DNA of 64,000 nt from Anadara kagoshimensis (taxonomy: Eukaryota > Mollusca > Bivalvia > Arcoida > Arcidae), in NCBI GenBank assembly GCA_021292105.1, contig CM037871.1, positions 17,677,960 to 17,741,959 on the forward strand, given 5' to 3'. A program made the translations under genes and the position numbers. This document shows positions 58,926 through 64,000 of this stretch, piece by piece (position 1 is the first letter of the stretch; each line of letters opens with the position of its first letter). Below the pieces are notes generated by a model. That model saw only the letters and a list, made by a program, of their open reading frames with translations. It was not told the DNA's origin and made no database searches.

Positions 58926-60290
58926 ATTATTATTATTATTATTCTCTTCTTCTTCTTCTTCCGGCCATGAACTTGTCCAACCAATTTCTCGAAGACCGTT
59001 GGTCCAATCTTAACCAAACTTCACATGAAGGTTGATCCCATCTCCTTCCCGAGGCCGAGGTAAAATGCCCATGGGGTCATTAGGGGAGGGGCAGGAGGGC
59101 GGGGTCTTAAAAACAATAATCTCAATTTTGCTATTATACTTTATTTTGTACTATAAAACCATATATATTCATGATCAGTGTCTCAAGATGCACAAGTCTA
59201 TCAGTAGATTTTCCCTGCGGTATCAGGGAGGGGTGGGGATGGGCGGGCAGTGTGCTAACTTTTAAACGGTTGAGATCCCCACCCATAAACTATATTTTTC
59301 TGGTTCTACATAAAAAGTTGAATAGAGTGATACTAAAGAAAATCCCATGGGGTCATTCCTGATGGAGGGTGGGGACGGGCGGGGCTTGGTACTAACTTTT
59401 AAATGGTTGATATCCCCACCCTGAAACTAATATTTTCCGGTTCTGTTTTAAAAGTTGAATAGAGTGATACTGAAGAAATGCCCATGGCGTTTTCCAGAGG
59501 AGGGCAGGGACAGGCGGGGCTGGGTACTAACTTTTGATCAGTTGAGATCCCCACCCTAACATATATATTTCTCTTCTTTATGAAAAGTTGAATAGATTGA
59601 TACTAAAGTAAACCCATATGGGCATTCAATAGGAGGGTGGAGACAGGTAGGTCTAGGTACTAACTTTGAGATCCCCACCCTCAAACTACAGTTTTCTTCA
59701 TGGGCTGGTTGCTATCATTTTGTTTAAGAATTAAAACAATAAGCATGAATTTTCATTGTCAAGGATACTTAAGTAATCACTGATCCATGTCTAAAAGCTC
59801 TCAAGCTAATCTTTTTATAAGCAACACTAATGGTCAGTTATCCCTGGGGCATGATTTATTATTCAATTCGATAGAGTAGCTGCATTTAGTTATCAGTATG
59901 ACATTATATGGGTAAATGCTTGGATTAATTTAAAATCAACACATCATTAGCTCATCAAAACAATGGTTTGTGATATTGGGTATAGGTGATGTCAATCAAC
60001 TTTGCCTATTGTTTGAATTTCAACCAATTGGATTCATGTACTACTTCTCTATATAAAATTAAATCTTAAAATGAAAAGAATATTACAAGTTTAAAATTTC
60101 TCAACAGTTTTTCTATTGTGTGTAGAACTTATTTAAAGGTTTAAAATTTTCAGCCGTTGCCATGGAAATGGAAAAAAGCAACAAAAGTACAAGTTCCTAA
60201 TATGTGTTTTGAATACAGGGTTTGATTTTTATTCGTTTGGGCGCCTTATTTGTAATGATGCATCCATCATTACATTAGTACTCGTTATTA
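58926..60290. repeat. Large array, unit 4, left hairpin lost
   Basis: It begins directly at (TTA)n-CTTCTTCTTCCGGCCATGA without the CGCCCAAAC hairpin; otherwise complete to the right end at about 60236. G-rich blocks at 59083-59104 and 59226-59247. Confidence 0.88.
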
Positions 60291-61437
60291 TTATTCTATT
60301 CCTCTTCTTCTTCTTCTTCCGGCCATGAACTTGTCCAACCAATTTCTCAAAGACCGTTGGTCCAATCTAACCAAACTTCACATGAAGGTTGATCCCATCT
60401 CCTTTCCTGGAGGCCGAGGTAAAATGCCCATGGGGTCATTAGGGGGGGCAGGAACGGGGTCTTAAAAACAATAATGATCAATTTTGCCATTATACTATTT
60501 TGTACTATAAAACCATATATATTCATGATCAGTGTCTCAGATGTACAAGTCTGTATCAGATTTTCCCTGGGTATCAGGGAGGGGTGGGGATGGGCGGGGC
60601 AGTGTGCTAACTTTTAAACGGTTGAGATCCCCACCCATAAACTATATATTTTCTGGTTCTACATGAAAAGTTGAATAGAGTGATGCTAAAGAAAATCCCA
60701 TGGGGTCATTCCTGATGGAGGGTGGGGACGGGCGGGGCTTGGTACTAACTTTTAAATGGTTGATATCCCACCCTGAAACTATATATTTTCCGGTTCTGTT
60801 TTAAAAGTTGAATAGAGTGATACTGAGAAATACATGGCGTTTTCCAGAGAGGGCAGGGACAGGCGGGCTGGGTACTAACTTTTGATCAGTTGAGATCCCC
60901 ACCCTAACATATATATTTTCTTATTCTTTATGAAAAGTTGAATAGATTGATACTAAAGTAAACCCATATGGCATTCCAATAGGAGGTGGGGACAGGTAGG
61001 TCTAGGTACTAACTTTGAGATCCCCACCCTCAAACTATAGTTTTCTTCATGGGCTGGTTGCTATCATTTTGTTTAAGAATTAAAACAATAAGCATGAATT
61101 TTCATTGTCAAGGATACTTAAGTAATCACTGATCCATGTCTAAAAGCTTTTAAGCTAAATCTTTTTATAAGCAACACTAATGGTCATTTGTCCCTGGGGC
61201 ATGATTTTTATTCAATTCGATAGAGTAGCTGCATTTAGTTATCAGTATGACATTACATGGTAATGCTTGGATTAATTTAAAATCAACACATCATTAGCTC
61301 ATCAAAACAACAGGTTGTGATATTGGGTATAGGTGATGTCAGTCGACTTTGTCTATTGTTTTAATTTCAACCTATTGAATTCATGTACTACTTCTACTTT
61401 CATTTGACACCAAGACAATAATTTTTTAGAATACAAT

Positions 61438-61489
<52 letters not shown>

Positions 61490-61690
61490 ATACATAGGCA
61501 CGCTTGCTCCAAGTATATATTCTAAATGACCAAAAAGGTTACATCTCTTGAATCTTTATATTATTTAAACCTTGAAGTAAAAAAAAACTGTTAATTTCTA
61601 ATAATATGTGTTTTGAATACAGGGTTTGACTTTTATTTGTTTGGGCGCCTTATTTGTAATGTTGCATCCATCATTACATTAATACTCGTT
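60291..61690. repeat. Large array, unit 5, diverged right end
   Basis: Starts like unit 4. After about 61375 it departs from the others, with a (GA)n tract (61441-61487) and unique sequence. It returns to the shared end at 61605-61690 (TTTGTTTGGGCGCCTT at about 61638). G-rich block at 60578-60599; the first block is degraded. Confidence 0.85.
61441..61487. repeat. (GA)n microsatellite
   Basis: A pure GA tract inside the diverged part of array unit 5. Confidence 0.95.
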
Positions 61691-62024
61691 TTATATATGT
61701 TTTTATTTCATAAATTTAGGAGATTAAATTCGTTGACATATGGTCTCTTTTAAGCTGTGCATATGGTAATTTGATGGTCCAAATGACGACCGAACGTTTT
61801 TTGTTCAATTGACTCTTAATTATTTCCGAAATGAATCTATAGACACTTTATAAAAATTAAGTTTGTTTAAATACACGTACGTACATGTACCTTTAAATAT
61901 AGCTTTATGATGATAATACGTATTTGATATTTAAATTTTCAGAAAATACGGTACATACAATGTATATATATATATATAATATATATATATATGTAAGGTC
62001 ATGTCTATATTGAAAGTAGATAAA

Positions 62025-62233
62025 ATACAGTACAGCATTGTCGAAAGTTTAACACTGAGCTACCAAAATGAGCCCGAACTGGCTGCTAAGTGGTCGATGT
62101 ATAGCCGAAAAGCTGCCGGGAGACAGATAGCAGCTGCCGAAAAGATATGGCGTACTTAAGGGGCCGAGATGAGCTTCCAATTCAGTTCCAATTCAAGATC
62201 TTAATGTTAATTTTTAGACAGGTCTGTACTGTA
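62025..62233 (-). mobile_element. MITE-A copy 16
   Basis: Left end TACAGTACAGCATTGTCGAA, right end TTTTTAGACAGGTCTGTACT. The interior (GCTGCCGGGAGACAGATAGC) is in the reverse orientation. Confidence 0.82.
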
Positions 62234-62405
62234 CTTTCGGGGTATTGACGTGAACTTTTTCAGAAAACGCAGTCGTGTAAATTTCATGACATTGACACTT
62301 AAGCATGCGCATTACAAACCTACATGTACACGATTGGTATTTTGGTGTAATCATGAACTAGTTTGCTTGTGTATGGTAAGTAAGAATAGATCTTGCGCAG
62401 AGCAA

Positions 62406-62407
<2 letters not shown>

Positions 62408-62450
<43 letters not shown>
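62408..62450. repeat. (CA)n microsatellite
   Basis: A pure CA tract; the short frame across it is an artefact. Confidence 0.95.
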
Positions 62451-62452
<2 letters not shown>

Positions 62453-62479
62453 TGAGCGCGCGAAACATAATTAGAAATA

Positions 62480-64000
62480 GGATTTTTCTAACCGATCCAA
62501 CAGATAAACAGCGAAATTGTTATCTTGCGTTGACAAACAGAAAGCTTTAAAATTTGGCCAGATCTATCTAAAAGCATAATTATTGAATATTGTTATGAAA
62601 CTTATGAGAATATATAGTTTTTATATCGCTCCATGTACATCACTGTGGGTAGATGATCCGATGTCAGTTAGCTACGGTTGCTGATACTGGGTCCGATATG
62701 ACTGAAACTAGTTAAAACTTTTTTTAATCATATACAACTTCTAAATAGTAAAATTAAACTTTCAGACTCAAGTTTCACAATCATTCTAACTAAGAATATC
62801 CTTAACATAAATCTGGAAAAATTTCAAATCTTTATAATTTTGTAAATTTTAAGATATTCGGAAATTTAAGTTGTCATTTTGAAGATCACCTCTAGCTTAA
62901 AACATTTGCATTGTATTGTGTTTTTTTTAAAAAATTTTATGAGAAGTCCCAAAGAACGATTACCAAAATTTGCTAAATGTAAGGAAAACATTAGTTAATT
63001 AAGAAACGATTGTGAAACTGAGACGATGTTTTGTTACGTATGTACACCCCGTAGTAATGTAAACACAATGTTACCGGCTGCTGTGACGTCATTGACATCC
63101 GACTGCAAAAATATTGTATAATGATTAGGCGGAATAACTCTTCCAGGTAAATCTCACAAACCTCGTTACCAAGAGCTATCGATAACTGACCACTGGGTAA
63201 CTGACAACGTGGCATGGTCATTATGAGATTAAAATGGACTGATGACGGTAAAAATGATTCTAAGAGATATTCCAAGCAAAACAGTATATTAATTTAAATG
63301 TTTACATAAAGAGGAAAATATACAAGTCGAGAGAAAGAAAGAGTAGATGGTTATTTAGAAGTAGAAGATATACTGTTTGTTAGGCAAAAAACAATGTGAT
63401 ATATATTAAACGTTTATCCTTTTAATTTACACAAAAACAGTAACTTGATCCAGTCATGAATCGCATAAAAATACTATATGTTTGCGCAATACAAATATAA
63501 GTAAAAATGCTAATACACATTTTAATAAGTGTGATTATTCATGATACACTGCACCCATCCATCCCAATGCTAATGTTTAACTATCTTATCAAATTCATTA
63601 AACAAATATTTAATTGGTAAATTCAATATAAATAGATAAATAAATAATAAATAAAAAAAAAAATAATAAATAAATAAATAAAATTTTGAATATTTTGGCC
63701 CATTATTAGAAAAAAAAGAATGTATTATTTATATCAATAGAATACATTTTTGCATCAGAAAATTTCTCATATTGCAATAAAAAACAAATAATATGTATAA
63801 AATCACTTTTACAAAGTTCACATAATCCAAGATGTCTTGGTTTTCTGGTATAATCTTCCCACGGCAAACTTCAATAGGTAGTTTCTGATTTATATAAATT
63901 CACAATAAATTAATATTGCTAAAAGTGGGATCTCACATACCAGTTATTAATAAGATTATCAATAAACATCCTGTTTATTAGTAGACCTTTATCACCTGTA
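62480..64000. other. Intergenic, no supported gene
   Basis: AT-rich sequence. A 94-codon minus-strand frame at 62991-63275 ends its conserved-looking part next to a possible donor (GAG|GTTTGTG at about 63162), but nothing else supports an exon. (AAAT)n-like stretch at 63630-63685. Confidence 0.4.

Noticed and set aside
62991-63275. 94-codon minus-strand frame with a possible splice donor
   Set aside because: No recognisable domain, no second exon and no repeat explanation; too little evidence for a gene.

Overview
This is a eukaryotic nuclear window, AT-rich, with one long intron-containing gene, two short intronless genes and a very large share of repeats. The villin-type gene with short GT-AG introns, tRNA-derived SINEs, palindromic 'AAGAGGCCCATGGGC' elements, a 2A-bearing non-LTR retrotransposon and dense MITEs together suggest a lophotrochozoan, most likely a bivalve mollusc. 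The species is an inference and cannot be fixed from the sequence alone.

Region by region: 1-5966 is intergenic with several copies of a roughly 230-bp MITE (called MITE-A here) and microsatellites. 5967-21460 is a plus-strand villin/gelsolin-superfamily gene that I can model as 28 phase-consistent exons giving about 927 codons: a Ser/Thr-rich N-terminal extension, six gelsolin domains and a C-terminal headpiece. Its introns hold a second interspersed repeat (Repeat-B). 21461-32000 is intergenic: a 127-bp triplication of the gene's tail, SINE fragments, a minisatellite (25250-25920) and a TIR-bounded element (26800-28695) whose core is nine 145-bp repeats carrying nuclear-receptor-like motifs. 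32279-32809 and 41057-41488 (both minus strand) encode two small paralogous proteins with a shared N-terminal MRxxLLQRRRS motif and a shared C-terminal membrane anchor. Between them lie a 2.1-kb 26-bp satellite with a 520-bp higher-order period, several SINEs, and five MITE-A copies spaced about 390 bp apart. 42130-43330 is a 71/72-bp minisatellite. 44444-48244 is a nearly complete but frameshifted non-LTR retrotransposon, flanked by a 12-bp target-site duplication, with a 2A-like ribosome-skipping motif near the start of its reading frame. 49019-49545 is a foldback element; 50590-52600 holds SINEs including a clear nested insertion. 54204-61690 is a higher-order array of about five 1.4-kb units with G-quadruplex motifs and inverted termini. 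61700-64000 is intergenic with one more MITE-A copy.

The genes do not form an operon or evident pathway. The villin-like gene is an actin-cytoskeleton gene with several substituted functional residues. The two small tail-anchored paralogues look like a local duplication of a family I do not recognise, and they are the best candidate for undescribed protein biology in the window.
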